Notes: generated by a model from the letters alone, not told the origin. A stretch of DNA of 64,000 nt from Streptomyces sp. NBC_01314 (GCF_041435215.1 NZ_CP108394.1:1674001-1738000), one strand, 5' to 3'. Counted from the first letter of the stretch, positions 8,973 to 18,300 are shown. Translations and numbers: made by a program.

Positions 8973-9968
8973 ATGAACACCGACACCATGAGCTCCGAAA
9001 CGACCACGAAGATCCCGGAGGCGGCCCCGGCGCCGCCTCCGGGCGCCGCGACGCCGAAGAGGCGGGTTCCGCAGGGTCACCAGCGCCTGCTGACCCGCCG
9101 AGACAGGCTCACGCTGGGCCTGATGGCGGGTCTGCCGACGATCCTGCACGTCGCCCTCGTCTGGGTGACGGCCTTCGCCTCGATCGCGCTGGCCTTCACC
9201 ACCTGGGACGGCATCGGCTTCGACTCGATCAAGTGGGTCGGGTTCGACAACTTCAAGGAACTGTTCACCAACAACCCGCAGTTCTGGCCCGCCGTCGAGC
9301 ACAACATCATCTGGTTCGTGGCGCTCATCCTGATCCCCACGCCGCTCGGCCTGTTCCTGGCCGTGCAGCTGGACAAGCAGATCCGGTTCAGCCGCGTCTA
9401 CCAGACGGCCTTCTTCCTGCCCGTCGTGATGTCGCTCGCGGTCATCGGCTTCGTCTGGCAGCTGATCTACAACCCCGACACGGGCCTGATCAACAGCCTG
9501 ATCGGCGCCAACGAGCCGGGCCACTACATCGACTGGATCGGCGACCCGGACCTCAACCTCTGGGCCATCCTCATCGCCGCGTCCTGGCGCCACACCGGCT
9601 ACATGATGATCCTGTACCTGGCCGGCCTGAAGGGCGTCGACCCGTCCCTGCGGGAGGCCTCCGCGCTGGACGGCGCCAACGAGTGGCAGACGTTCAAGAA
9701 CGTCATCTTCCCGACCCTGCGCCCGACGAACACCGTCGTCCTGGTCGTCACCATCATCGAGGCCCTGCGCGCCTTCGACCTCGTCTTCGTCTTCAACAAG
9801 GGCGCCGAGGGCACGGAACTGCTGTCGATCCTCGTCACCAACAACATCATCGGAGAGTCCAGCCGCATCGGATACGGCTCCGCGATCGCGGTGGTGCTGC
9901 TGCTGATCTCCCTCGTCGTGATCATCCCGTACCTGGTGTCCACCTTCCGGAAGGAGCGGCGCGCATGA
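8973..9968 (+). CDS. sugar ABC transporter permease, MalF type
   Basis: 331 residues with a polar, proline-rich N-terminal tail of about 40 residues and then six membrane segments. The ATPase-contact EAA loop is present as REASALDGANEWQTFKNVIFPTLRP near residue 230. It lies 23 bp after the binding-protein gene and overlaps the next permease by ATGA, so the two permeases are translationally coupled into one heterodimeric channel. A second ATG at 8988 is possible. Confidence 0.92.
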   Translation: MNTDTMSSETTTKIPEAAPAPPPGAATPKRRVPQGHQRLLTRRDRLTLGLMAGLPTILHVALVWVTAFASIALAFTTWDGIGFDSIKWVGFDNFKELFTNNPQFWPAVEHNIIWFVALILIPTPLGLFLAVQLDKQIRFSRVYQTAFFLPVVMSLAVIGFVWQLIYNPDTGLINSLIGANEPGHYIDWIGDPDLNLWAILIAASWRHTGYMMILYLAGLKGVDPSLREASALDGANEWQTFKNVIFPTLRPTNTVVLVVTIIEALRAFDLVFVFNKGAEGTELLSILVTNNIIGESSRIGYGSAIAVVLLLISLVVIIPYLVSTFRKERRA

Positions 9969-10849
9969 GCACCACCGTCACGGCCAAGGTCCGTACGCCC
10001 GTCCGCCCCGCCCGGATCCTGCTGCACCTCTTCCTCGCGGGCACCTCACTCGCATGGCTCGCGCCGCTGCTGTGGGCGCTGTACTCGGCCATGCGGCCGT
10101 ACGCGGAGACCAGCGAGAAGGGCTATGTCTCCTGGCCCGACAAGCTGACCCTCGACAACTTCACGAACGCGTTCACGCAGTCGGACATGGGGCACTACTT
10201 CGTCAACACGATGCTCATTGCCGTGCCGGCGGTGCTGGTGACCCTGTTCCTGTCGTCGATGGTGGCCTTCTACGTCAGCCGCTTCGACTTCCGCATCAAC
10301 CTCGCCCTGCTGCTGGTCTTCACCGCCGGCAACCTGCTCCCGCAGCAGGTCATCATCACCCCGCTGTACCGCCTGTACCTGCTCATCGACCTGCCCGGCA
10401 TCACCATGTCCGGCAAGCTGTACGACTCCGCGCTCGGCCTGGTCCTCATCCACATCGCGTTCCAGTCCGGCTTCTGCGCGTTCGTGCTCGCCAACTACAT
10501 GCGCTCGCTGCCGCACGAGCTGACCGAGGCCGCCCTCGTCGACGGCGCGTCCGTGTGGCGCATGTACTGGCAGATCGTGCTGCCGCTGTGCCGCCCTGCG
10601 ATGGCAGCCCTGGGCACCCTGCTCTCCATCTGGATCTACAACGACTTCTTCTGGGCCCTGGTCCTCATCTCCACCGGCGAGAACATGCCGATCACCTCGG
10701 CGTTGAACAACCTCTCCGGCCAGTACTTCACCGACAACAACCTCGTCGCCGCCGGAGCCCTGCTCACCGCGATCCCCACCCTGATCGTCTACTTCCTGCT
10801 CCAGCGGCAGTTCGTCAGCGGCCTCACGCTGGGCGCCAACAAGGGCTGA
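9965..10849 (+). CDS. sugar ABC transporter permease, MalG type
   Basis: 294 residues, six membrane segments, with the EAA loop at TEAALVDGASVWRMYWQIVLPLCRPAM (around residue 185). It ends with the LTLGANKG tail common in CUT1 inner-membrane partners. The ATG overlaps the preceding stop. It forms the translocation channel with the MalF-type protein before it and precedes the GH42 gene by 45 bp in the same operon. Confidence 0.92.
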   Translation: MSTTVTAKVRTPVRPARILLHLFLAGTSLAWLAPLLWALYSAMRPYAETSEKGYVSWPDKLTLDNFTNAFTQSDMGHYFVNTMLIAVPAVLVTLFLSSMVAFYVSRFDFRINLALLLVFTAGNLLPQQVIITPLYRLYLLIDLPGITMSGKLYDSALGLVLIHIAFQSGFCAFVLANYMRSLPHELTEAALVDGASVWRMYWQIVLPLCRPAMAALGTLLSIWIYNDFFWALVLISTGENMPITSALNNLSGQYFTDNNLVAAGALLTAIPTLIVYFLLQRQFVSGLTLGANKG

Positions 10850-10894
10850 CACCCCCACTCGCCCCTCCCCTACACCCCTTCCGGAGCATCACCA

Positions 10895-12910
10895 GTGAGT
10901 ACCGCACGCCGTCTTCGCATTCCCGGAATCGCCTACGGAGGTGACTACAACCCCGAGCAGTGGCCGGAGGAGGTCTGGGCCGAGGACGTGCGCCTGATGG
11001 GCGAGGCCGGGGTGACCATGGTCAGCGTCGGCATCTTCTCCTGGGCGCTGCTCGAACCGGCCGAGGGCGTCTACGACTTCGCCCGCATGGACAAGATCCT
11101 CGACCTGCTCCACGAGAACGGCATCGCCGCAGACCTGGCGACACCGACGGCGGCACCGCCGGCCTGGTTCTTCCGCGAGCACCCGGAAGCGCTGCCGGTC
11201 GACAAGGACGGCCGCACACTGTCGTACGGCAGCCGCCAGACCTTCTGCCCGTCCAGCCCCGCCTACCGCCGAGCAGCGCTGCGGATCGCCGAAGCCCTCG
11301 CCGGGCGCTACGCCACCCACCCGGCCGTCGCCATGTGGCACATCCACAACGAATACGGCTGCCACAACGACGCCTGCTACTGCGACACCAGCGCCGCCGC
11401 CTTCCGCACCTGGCTGCGCGCCCGCTACGGCGACGACCTGGACGCCCTCAACCACGCCTGGGGCACCACGTTCTGGAGCCAGTGGTACTACGACTGGGAC
11501 CAGATCCTGCCGCCCCGCGCCACCGCGGCTCCCCCGAACCCCACCCACCAGCTGGACTGGCGCCGCTTCTGCTCCGACGAACTGCTCTCCCTGTGCACCG
11601 CCGAACGCGACGTACTGCGCCGGGCCGCTCCGGATACCCCGGCGACCACCAACTTCCTGGTCCTGCGCACCATCGACGCCCTCGACTACTGGCGCTGGGC
11701 ACCGGAGTTGGACATCCTCTCCAACGACCACTACCTGCTGTCCGACGACCCGGAGCCCGAGGTCGACATCGCCCTCCACGGCGACCTGATGCGCTCGCTC
11801 GCGGGCGGCCCGTGGTTCCTCATGGAGCACTCGACCGGCGCCGTCAACTGGCAGCCCGTCAACCGCGCCAAGCGGCCCGGGGAAATGCGCCGCAACGCGC
11901 TCGCGCACGTGGCCCACGGTGCCGACGGCATCGCGTTCTTCCAGTGGCGGGCGGCGAAGGCGGGCGCCGAGCAGTGGCACTCGGCGATGCTGCCGCACGC
12001 CGGCACCGACAGCCAGATCTGGCGCGACGTCGTCCAACTCGGCGCGGACCTGCGGGCGTTGGCCGAAGTGCGGGACTCCACCAGCACGGCACAGGTGGCG
12101 ATCGTATGGGACTGGGACGCCCGCTGGGCACTGGAACTGCCCTCCCAGCCCAGCGGCGCACTGCGCTACCAGGACCTGGTACGGGACTGGTACACCCCCC
12201 TGTGGCGGGCCGGGGTCGCCGTCGACTTCGTACGCCCCGACGACCCCGAACTCGACCGCTACCGGCTCGTCCTGGCACCCTCGCTGTACCTGGTCGCAAA
12301 GGCAGCCGCGGCGAACCTCGCCCGGTTCGCCGAACGCGGGGGCACGCTGGCCGTCGGCTTCCACAGCGGCATGGTCGACGAGAACACTCATGTGTACCTG
12401 GGCGGTTACCCCGGCGCGTTCCGCGATGTCCTCGGCGTGGTCACCGACGAGCTCTTCCCCCTGCTGCCGGGCGAGACGACCGGCCTGACCGGCGACGTGG
12501 CGTCGGGCGCCACGGCCGACCTGTGGTCGGAACGCATCCGGCTCACCGGCGCACAGGCCGTCGCCTCCCACGCCGACGGCCCACTGGCCGGCCACCCCGC
12601 CGTCACCCGCAACCGGCACGGCGACGGCACCGCCTGGTATCTGGGCACCCACCCCGACCAGGACACGCTCGCCGCCCTGCTCGACCGCATCCGCCAGGAG
12701 GCCGGCGTCACACCGGAGCAGGACGCACCCGCCGGGATCGAGGTCGTCCGGCGCCGGGGCGCGGGGGCCGACTACCTGTTCCTCATCGACCACACCGGAA
12801 AGGGCGCCGAAGCACCTGCCGAAGGCGTCGAACTCCTCACCGGCACACCGGTCACCGGAACCGTCACCGTCCCACCGGGAGGCGTCGCCGTCGTCCGCGA
12901 GCCCCGCTGA
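10895..12910 (+). CDS. beta-galactosidase, glycoside hydrolase family 42
   Basis: 671 residues, usual for GH42, which removes terminal beta-galactose from short galactosides. The family start GGDYNPEQWPEEVWAEDV is near residue 15. The acid/base Glu153 lies in HNEYG and the nucleophile Glu311 in FLMEHSTG. Cys118, Cys156, Cys161 and Cys163 match the structural metal site of GH42 enzymes. An A4 beta-galactosidase trimerisation domain (about 390-600) and a C-terminal sandwich follow. There is no signal peptide, so it acts inside on oligosaccharides delivered by the importer just upstream. The GTG start has CCGGAG upstream. The galactose released would feed the convergent galactonate operon. Confidence 0.93.
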   Translation: MSTARRLRIPGIAYGGDYNPEQWPEEVWAEDVRLMGEAGVTMVSVGIFSWALLEPAEGVYDFARMDKILDLLHENGIAADLATPTAAPPAWFFREHPEALPVDKDGRTLSYGSRQTFCPSSPAYRRAALRIAEALAGRYATHPAVAMWHIHNEYGCHNDACYCDTSAAAFRTWLRARYGDDLDALNHAWGTTFWSQWYYDWDQILPPRATAAPPNPTHQLDWRRFCSDELLSLCTAERDVLRRAAPDTPATTNFLVLRTIDALDYWRWAPELDILSNDHYLLSDDPEPEVDIALHGDLMRSLAGGPWFLMEHSTGAVNWQPVNRAKRPGEMRRNALAHVAHGADGIAFFQWRAAKAGAEQWHSAMLPHAGTDSQIWRDVVQLGADLRALAEVRDSTSTAQVAIVWDWDARWALELPSQPSGALRYQDLVRDWYTPLWRAGVAVDFVRPDDPELDRYRLVLAPSLYLVAKAAAANLARFAERGGTLAVGFHSGMVDENTHVYLGGYPGAFRDVLGVVTDELFPLLPGETTGLTGDVASGATADLWSERIRLTGAQAVASHADGPLAGHPAVTRNRHGDGTAWYLGTHPDQDTLAALLDRIRQEAGVTPEQDAPAGIEVVRRRGAGADYLFLIDHTGKGAEAPAEGVELLTGTPVTGTVTVPPGGVAVVREPR

Positions 12911-12923
12911 CCCACCTGCCGAA

Positions 12924-12966
12924 GTGACCGGACCGCGGCACCACCCCAGGTGCGCGGGCCGGTCAC
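12924..12966. terminator. bidirectional terminator between GH42 and the galactonate operon
   Basis: A long hairpin runs from GTGACCGG (12924) to CCGGTCAC (12966). The arms pair over about 18 bp with one mismatch and one bulge, around the loop ACCCCA. It sits exactly between convergent stop codons. Confidence 0.75.
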
Positions 12967-13006
12967 TCGCGCTGTGGCGGAGCCGCTGATCAGTGCGTCC
13001 GGGCGG

Positions 13007-13909
13007 TCAGGCGGTGGTGGCCGGACGCGGTCGGCGCCAGGAGCAGGCCGCCGTTCCTCCGACCGGTACGGAAACGCTCAGCACCGCGCCCGAGGCCGCG
13101 GTCGGGTTCGTCACCCCGTAGCGGGCCGTGGTGACGTAGAGGCGGTTGCCGCCGGGGTGCAGACACACCGACGTGGGGTGGGGGGCGGGCACGGTCAGGG
13201 TGTGGAGCAGGTGACCGTCGGGGTGGTAGCGGCGGACCGTGCCGGCACCCCACATCGCGACCCACAGGCAGCCCTGCTCGTCGACGGTCATCCCGTCGGG
13301 GCTGCCTTCGCCGTCGCGCAGTCGGGCGAAGATCTCCGGGCCGCCGACGAGGTCGCCGGAGGCGGGGTCGACCCGGCAGCGGAGGATGGTGCCGACGGCC
13401 GTGTCGGCGAGGTACATGGTCGTGCCGTCGGCGGTGAAGGCCGGACCGTTGACGATGGTCAGGCCGTCGAGGACGCGTACCACCGTGCCGTCGGGGTCCG
13501 TTCGGTAGAGCGAACCCGCGCCGGGGGTGCCGTCGAAGGCCATGCTGCCGGCCCAGAAGCGGCCTGCGGGGTCCGCGACGCCGTCGTTCATCCGGCTGGG
13601 GACGGGGGTGCGGTCCTCGGGGCGGTCCAGCCATTCCAGTGCGCCGTCCGAGGTGAGCAGCGCGATGCCGGTGCCCGCGGCGGCGATCCACGCTCCAGGC
13701 CGGTCCCCCACCGGCGCGACGGCGCCCAACGGCACGTCGAGCCGGGCCAGTTGGCGCGGGGTCGCCGGGTCGGTGCCGTCGCGGAGTTCGAAGAGCCGGC
13801 CGCTGAGGATGTCGACGTACACGTACCGGCCGTCGATCCAGCGGCCGCCCTCGGCGAGTTCGTACGCGCCGTCCACGACGACCGCCGTCGGTGCTGATGC
13901 AGATGTCAT
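13007..13909 (-). CDS. SMP-30/gluconolactonase-family sugar lactonase
   Basis: 300 residues, six-bladed propeller of the SMP-30 family, which hydrolyses aldonolactones with a single divalent metal. Expected metal ligands are visible: Glu20 in AEGGRW, Asn108 in RMNDG, Asn154 in VNGPAF and Asp205 in SPDGM. The ATG at 13909 has GGAGAA upstream and lies 15 bp after the kinase gene. As last gene of the operon it most plausibly opens D-galactono-lactone made by the SDR dehydrogenase. A related sugar lactone is possible. The C-terminal tail is arginine-rich and less typical. Confidence 0.87.
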   Translation of the reverse strand: MTSASAPTAVVVDGAYELAEGGRWIDGRYVYVDILSGRLFELRDGTDPATPRQLARLDVPLGAVAPVGDRPGAWIAAAGTGIALLTSDGALEWLDRPEDRTPVPSRMNDGVADPAGRFWAGSMAFDGTPGAGSLYRTDPDGTVVRVLDGLTIVNGPAFTADGTTMYLADTAVGTILRCRVDPASGDLVGGPEIFARLRDGEGSPDGMTVDEQGCLWVAMWGAGTVRRYHPDGHLLHTLTVPAPHPTSVCLHPGGNRLYVTTARYGVTNPTAASGAVLSVSVPVGGTAACSWRRPRPATTA

Positions 13910-13924
13910 GATCAGTTCTCCGGG

Positions 13925-14881
13925 TCAGCGAATGGTCGTGCCGTCGGGCTCGTCGAACAGGCCGAGTTCGTCCCGCGTCGGCAGACCCTCCCAGTCACCC
14001 CGGGTGGCGACGGCGAAGGCCGCGGTGGTGACCGCCCGGTGCAGCCGGGCGGGGATGTCCGTGCCGTCGAGGAGGCCGGAGAGGTATCCGGCCACGAAGG
14101 CGTCGCCCGCGCCGACCAGGTCGACGGCGTCAACTTCTCGCGCGGCACGGTCGGTTGCGCCGTCGGCGGTGAAGACGGTCGCGCCGCGGGCACCCCGCTT
14201 GACGACCACCTCGGCGACGCCTGCCGCCAGCACGCCGTGCACGGCCTCGGACTCGCCCGCACCGGGCACTTCCTGCACCAGCGGCAGCTCGTCCTCGGAG
14301 GCGATGAGCAGGTCCGTATGGTCCAGGATCGGTCGCAGGGCGGTGCGGGCTCGGTCGGACGTCCACAGCCGGGAGCGGTAGTTGACGTCGAGGCATACGG
14401 TGACACCGCTCTCGCGGGCGGTCTTGGCGGCGGCCAGGACCGCCTCGGCCGCCGACGGACCGAGCGCCGGTGTGATGCCGGTCAGGTGCAGAACGCGGGA
14501 CCCGGGGGCCAGCGCGGGCAGGACGTCGTGCGGTGCGACTGCCGAACCCGCTGAACCCGCGCGGTAGTAACTGACTCGGGTCAGCGTTCCCAGACGAGGT
14601 TCGGTCAGCAGCAGTCCGGTGGGCCGGCCGGTGTCGTCGGTGACCGCGTGGTCGGTGTCGACGCCCTCGGCGCGCAGCGTGCGCAGGACCAGCGCGCCGA
14701 GTTCGTCCGCACCGACGCGGCCTGCCCAGCGCACCCGGTGGCCGAGCCGGGCGAGGCCGATCGCGACATTGGACTCGGCTCCGGCGACGGACAGGCCGAG
14801 GCTGCCGCCCAAGCGCAGCGCGCCCTGGGCCCGGAGGGCCGCCATCGTCTCGCCGAAGGTCACGACTTCAGGTGTTGTCAC
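13925..14881 (-). CDS. 2-keto-3-deoxy-galactonate/gluconate kinase, PfkB family
   Basis: 318 residues of the ribokinase fold, phosphorylating 2-keto-3-deoxy-D-galactonate before aldol cleavage. The N-terminal GETMAALRAQGALRLGG is the KDG-kinase form of the substrate strand. GGSLGLSVAGAESNVAIGLARLG forms the sugar pocket. The PfkB C-terminal signature DLVGAGDAFVAGYLSGLLDG carries the anion-hole GAGD with catalytic base Asp260. The GTG start overlaps the aldolase stop as GTGA, tightly coupling two consecutive steps. PfkB-type kinases in this role are closer to KdgK than to the DgoK fold, so I leave the symbol open. Confidence 0.88.
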   Translation of the reverse strand: MTTPEVVTFGETMAALRAQGALRLGGSLGLSVAGAESNVAIGLARLGHRVRWAGRVGADELGALVLRTLRAEGVDTDHAVTDDTGRPTGLLLTEPRLGTLTRVSYYRAGSAGSAVAPHDVLPALAPGSRVLHLTGITPALGPSAAEAVLAAAKTARESGVTVCLDVNYRSRLWTSDRARTALRPILDHTDLLIASEDELPLVQEVPGAGESEAVHGVLAAGVAEVVVKRGARGATVFTADGATDRAAREVDAVDLVGAGDAFVAGYLSGLLDGTDIPARLHRAVTTAAFAVATRGDWEGLPTRDELGLFDEPDGTTIR

Positions 14882-15498
14882 GGCCTCTCCCCGACGGTCA
14901 CCGTGCGGAACTCGGCCGCGCGGGCTCGGAGTTGGCCCAGGTCGCCGCCGTCGGCCGCGTCCCCGACGAGCGGTGAGCCGACGCCCACGGCGAGGGCGCC
15001 CCGGTCGAGGTAGTCGCGGGCGGCCTGCGCGTCCACTCCGCCGACGGGCACGAAGGGCACCTCGGGGAACGGGTCGCGGAGAGCCTTCAGATAGCCGGGT
15101 CCGCCGAGGGAGCCGGGGAAGAGTTTGATCGCGGCGGCGCCACGTGCGAGGGCGGTTTCGATCTCGGTCGGTGTCAGGGCGCCCATCAGCACGGGTACGC
15201 CGTAGGGCTCCAGTCCGTCGACCAGGGCCGGGGTGACGAGGAAGGAGGCGCCCGCGTCGACGGCACGGGCGGCGTCCGCGGCGGAGCGCACGGTTCCTGC
15301 GCCGAGCAGTGCGTCGGGGCCGAGTTCGGCGCGTGCCTGCCTGATGACGGTCAGGGCGTCGGCGGTGGTCAGCGAGACCTCGACGGCCGCGATGCCCTCC
15401 TCGGCGAGGGTGTGTACGGTGCGCACGGCGGCGGCGGGGTCCTTGCCGCGGACGATCGCCAGCAGGCGGTGGGTTCGGAGCGATTCCACCAGGTTCAT
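14878..15498 (-). CDS. dgoA: 2-dehydro-3-deoxy-6-phosphogalactonate/gluconate aldolase
   Basis: 206 residues of the KDPG-aldolase barrel. It cleaves the phosphorylated keto-deoxy acid into pyruvate and glyceraldehyde-3-phosphate. The catalytic Glu40 is in AAVEVSL, and the Schiff-base Lys125 is in GAAAIKLFPG, followed by the phosphate-binding FVPVGGV strand. The ATG at 15498 has GGAGA upstream; a longer reading to 15738 has no support. It sits 50 bp after the dehydratase gene. The residues do not separate gluconate from galactonate specificity; the neighbouring galactonate dehydratase does. Confidence 0.9.
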   Translation of the reverse strand: MNLVESLRTHRLLAIVRGKDPAAAVRTVHTLAEEGIAAVEVSLTTADALTVIRQARAELGPDALLGAGTVRSAADAARAVDAGASFLVTPALVDGLEPYGVPVLMGALTPTEIETALARGAAAIKLFPGSLGGPGYLKALRDPFPEVPFVPVGGVDAQAARDYLDRGALAVGVGSPLVGDAADGGDLGQLRARAAEFRTVTVGERP

Positions 15499-15548
15499 GG
15501 GAGCGGGCTCTCCTTGTGCGTGAGGTGCGGGGGCCGGCCTGGTGGTGG

Positions 15549-16694
15549 TCACCACTCGGTGAACGCCCCGTCGGGCCCGCGCCATATGGGGTTGCGCCAG
15601 CGGTGTCCGGTCTCGGCGGCGTGGCGTACGGCCTTCTCGTCGATCTCGACACCGAGGCCCGGGCGGGTGGAGGCGACGGCGTAGCCGTCCCGGAACCGGA
15701 AGGGTTCGGGGTCCATCACGTACTCCAGCAGGTCGCACTGCTGGTTGTAGTGGATGCCCATGCTCTGTTCCTGGATGAGGAAGTTCGGTACGGAGAAGGC
15801 GATCTGGAGGCTGGCGGCCAGGGCGATCGGGCCGAGGGGGCAGTGCGGGGCCATGGTGACGTCGTACGTCTCGGCCATGGCCGCGATGCGGCGGACCTCG
15901 GAGATGCCGCCGGCGTGCGAGAGGTCGGGCTGAGCGACGGCGATGCCGCTGGTCATGACCTCGCGGAAGTCCCAGCGGGAGTAGAGGCGTTCGCCGGTGG
16001 CGAGGGGAATGCTGGTGGACTCCGCCAGGCTGCGCAGGTTGGCCGAGTGTTCCGGCGCGACCGGCTCCTCGACGAACAGCGGGTGCAGCGGCTCCAGTTG
16101 GGGCAGCAGGCGGCGTGACATGGCGGTGGAGGCGCGGCCGTGGAAGTCGACGGCGATGTCGCGCTCGTCGCCGAGCACGTCACGGACGGCGGCGACGCGT
16201 TCGACGACCTCGGCGGTGCGGGCCGGGGTGTCGATCGGGGCGAGTTCGGCCGAGCCGTTCATCTTCACGGCGGTGAAGCCCGCCTTCATCTGTTCCTCGG
16301 CCAGCTCCGCGACGTCGCTGGGGCGGTCGCCGCCGATCCAGGCGTACATCCGGACGCGGTCGCGTACCGGGCCGCCGAGGAGGCGGTGGACGGGGACGCC
16401 GTAGGTCTTGCCGGCGATGTCCCACAGGGCCTGGTCGATGCCGGCGATGGCGCTGGAGAGGATGGGGCCGCCCCGGTAGAAGCCACCCTTGGTGAGCACC
16501 TGCCAGTGGTCCTCGATGCGCAGCGGGTCCCGGCCGACGAGGTAGTCCGCCAGTTCGTGGACCGCGGCGCGTACGGTCTCGGCGCGGCCCTCGATCACGG
16601 GTTCGCCCCAGCCGGTGACGCCCTCGTCGGTGGCGACGCGCAGGAACAGCCAGCGCGGGGCCACGAGGAACGTCTCAAGTCCGGTGATTTTCAA
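15549..16694 (-). CDS. dgoD: D-galactonate dehydratase (enolase superfamily)
   Basis: 381 residues, with strong recalled similarity along its length to E. coli DgoD. Examples are GWGEPVIEGRA near residue 28, GPILSSAIAGIDQALWDI near 76, APHCPLGPIALAA near 282 and QEQSMGIHYN. Metal ligands and catalytic residues are in place: Asp183 and His185 (DFHGR), Glu209, Glu235 and His284. It removes water from D-galactonate to give 2-keto-3-deoxygalactonate. The start is TTG at 16694, with AAGGA upstream, overlapping the GntR stop (TTGA). This gene fixes the pathway as galactonate rather than gluconate or arabonate degradation. Confidence 0.95.
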   Translation of the reverse strand: MKITGLETFLVAPRWLFLRVATDEGVTGWGEPVIEGRAETVRAAVHELADYLVGRDPLRIEDHWQVLTKGGFYRGGPILSSAIAGIDQALWDIAGKTYGVPVHRLLGGPVRDRVRMYAWIGGDRPSDVAELAEEQMKAGFTAVKMNGSAELAPIDTPARTAEVVERVAAVRDVLGDERDIAVDFHGRASTAMSRRLLPQLEPLHPLFVEEPVAPEHSANLRSLAESTSIPLATGERLYSRWDFREVMTSGIAVAQPDLSHAGGISEVRRIAAMAETYDVTMAPHCPLGPIALAASLQIAFSVPNFLIQEQSMGIHYNQQCDLLEYVMDPEPFRFRDGYAVASTRPGLGVEIDEKAVRHAAETGHRWRNPIWRGPDGAFTEW

Positions 16695-17437
16695 GGAAGT
16701 TCCTTAGGCGGCGTGTCGGTCGCCACGTCGTCGTGGTCGTCCCGGGCCCGTACGGCCGCCAGGTCGTCGGAGGCCTGGGCCAGGAGGGATTCGACGGCGG
16801 CCACGGCGGCGTCCGGATCTCCCGCTTCGACGGCGTCCAGCAGTTCCTGGTGCACGGGGATGGAGTCGGAGAAGTGGCGGGCGCCGTGCACGATCCGGTC
16901 GCGGATGCGCAGGCCGGCCTCGATGACGACCTCCATCCTGCTGAGCAGTTCGTTGTGCGCGGACTCCAGGAGGGCGCGGTGGAAGGCCAGGTCGGCCTCG
17001 ACCATGGCGTCCGCGTCCGCGCCTGCCGCGGCCATGGCGTCGAGGGCCTGCCGCATCGCGTCCAGGTCGGAGGTGGTGCGGCGGGTCGCGGCGAGGCGGG
17101 CTCCGGCGGGCTCGACTATCGCGCGGACCTCGGCGAGGTCCTCCAGGAAGCCGTCGGTCGGGGCGCTGCTGCCCTGCCAGCGCAGCAGGTCGCTGTCGAG
17201 CAGGTTCCAGTCGGCGCGGGGTCGGATGGTCGTACCGCGTTTCTGCTTCGATTCGAGCAGGCCCTTGGAGGCCAGCACGCGCAGCGCCTCGCGCACCACG
17301 GTCTTGCTGACGCCCAACTCCGTTTCGAACCTGGCCGGGTCCACCACGGAGCCCGGCGGGTAGTCGCCGCGAATGATGCGCCGGCCCAGCTCCTCCACGG
17401 CCTGGCCGTGCAGCCCCTTGGGGGGATGGGTCACCAC
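16691..17437 (-). CDS. GntR/FadR-family regulator, DgoR-like
   Basis: 248 residues. The N-terminal winged helix reads LGRRIIRGDYPPGSVV then ELGVSKTVVREALRVLASKGLLESKQKRGT. An all-helical FCD effector domain follows from about residue 95, with metal-ligand residues in ADLAFHRALLESAHNELL and a downstream VHQELLDAV. The segment WNLLDSDLLRWQ at the domain junction is the one I associate with galactonate-operon repressors. It is embedded in the operon, so it probably senses galactonate and controls its own operon. The GTG at 17437 has GGAGAA upstream. Confidence 0.88.
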   Translation of the reverse strand: MVTHPPKGLHGQAVEELGRRIIRGDYPPGSVVDPARFETELGVSKTVVREALRVLASKGLLESKQKRGTTIRPRADWNLLDSDLLRWQGSSAPTDGFLEDLAEVRAIVEPAGARLAATRRTTSDLDAMRQALDAMAAAGADADAMVEADLAFHRALLESAHNELLSRMEVVIEAGLRIRDRIVHGARHFSDSIPVHQELLDAVEAGDPDAAVAAVESLLAQASDDLAAVRARDDHDDVATDTPPKELP

Positions 17438-17492
17438 GTTCTCCGTTTCCGTATCGGTCCTGTCGGTCGGTGCCCCGCTCGGGGCGCGGCGC

Positions 17493-18254
17493 TCACGAGG
17501 ACTCCTTCATGACGCTCCATCCTCCATCGACCACGAGGCTGGCTCCGGTCACGTAGGAGGCGTCCGTCGACGCCAGGAAGGCGACGGCGGCTGCCACCTC
17601 TTCCGGCTGTCCGAACCGCTTGGCCGCCGTGGCCACCACACTGCGCGTCCGGTCGGGCTCCGGGATCCCGTCCCAGGCGGCGGTGAGGATGGGTCCGGGC
17701 AGCACCGTGTTCACCCGGATGTCCGGACCGTACTCGACGGCCAACTGCCGCCCCAGCGAGCACAGCGCGCCCTTCGCGGCGGCGTAGGCGGCGTGGCCGG
17801 GCAGGCCGATGACCGCGTGCACCGAGGAGGTCAGGACGACGGAGCCCCGGGTCTCGCGCAGCATGGCCGCGAACGTCTTCATCGCCCGCCAGGCCGGCTT
17901 GAGCAGCACCGCCATCTGGCCGTCCCATTCAGCCTCGCTCAGTTCGTGGGCGGGCTTGTTGAGCTGGGCGTAGGCGTTGCTGTGCAGCACGTCGAGCCGG
18001 CCGCGGTGCTCGGCGACGTGTCGGGCCAGGTTCTCCCAGTCGGCGGCCGAGGTCACATCGCAGCGCACGTACTCCGCGCGTCCGCCGCTGTCGGTGATGC
18101 CTGCCGCGACCGCCTTGCCGGCCGCGTCGTCCACGTCCGTGACCACGACCACCGCCCCTTCGGCCGCGAGTCTGCGAGCCGTGGCCGCGCCGATTCCGTG
18201 CGCGGCACCGGTGATCACCGCCACGCGCCCCGTCATCCTGCGGCATTCCGTCAT
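17493..18254 (-). CDS. SDR-family sugar 1-dehydrogenase (candidate D-galactose dehydrogenase)
   Basis: 253 residues of a classical short-chain dehydrogenase. The cofactor motif is TGAAHGIG (15-22), Asp40 after beta-2 suggests NAD, and the catalytic set is Ser143/144, Tyr157 and Lys161. The ATG at 18254 has GGGGAG upstream; a longer reading to 18305 would run into the operator. As first gene of the galactonate operon it is the natural candidate to oxidise D-galactose to the lactone. Substrate is inferred only from the lactonase, dehydratase, kinase and aldolase behind it. A dehydrogenase acting on another operon intermediate is the alternative. Confidence 0.82.
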   Translation of the reverse strand: MTECRRMTGRVAVITGAAHGIGAATARRLAAEGAVVVVTDVDDAAGKAVAAGITDSGGRAEYVRCDVTSAADWENLARHVAEHRGRLDVLHSNAYAQLNKPAHELSEAEWDGQMAVLLKPAWRAMKTFAAMLRETRGSVVLTSSVHAVIGLPGHAAYAAAKGALCSLGRQLAVEYGPDIRVNTVLPGPILTAAWDGIPEPDRTRSVVATAAKRFGQPEEVAAAVAFLASTDASYVTGASLVVDGGWSVMKESS

Positions 18255-18300
18255 CACGTGCGTCTCCCCTCGCTCCTGCCTATGCGCCCACCATAGCTGT

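Noticed and set aside
10889..12793. 634-residue minus-strand frame opposite GH42
   Set aside because: Mirror of a GC-biased gene; Val/Gly/Ala-rich with no domain. The plus-strand frame has complete GH42 catalytic and metal residues.
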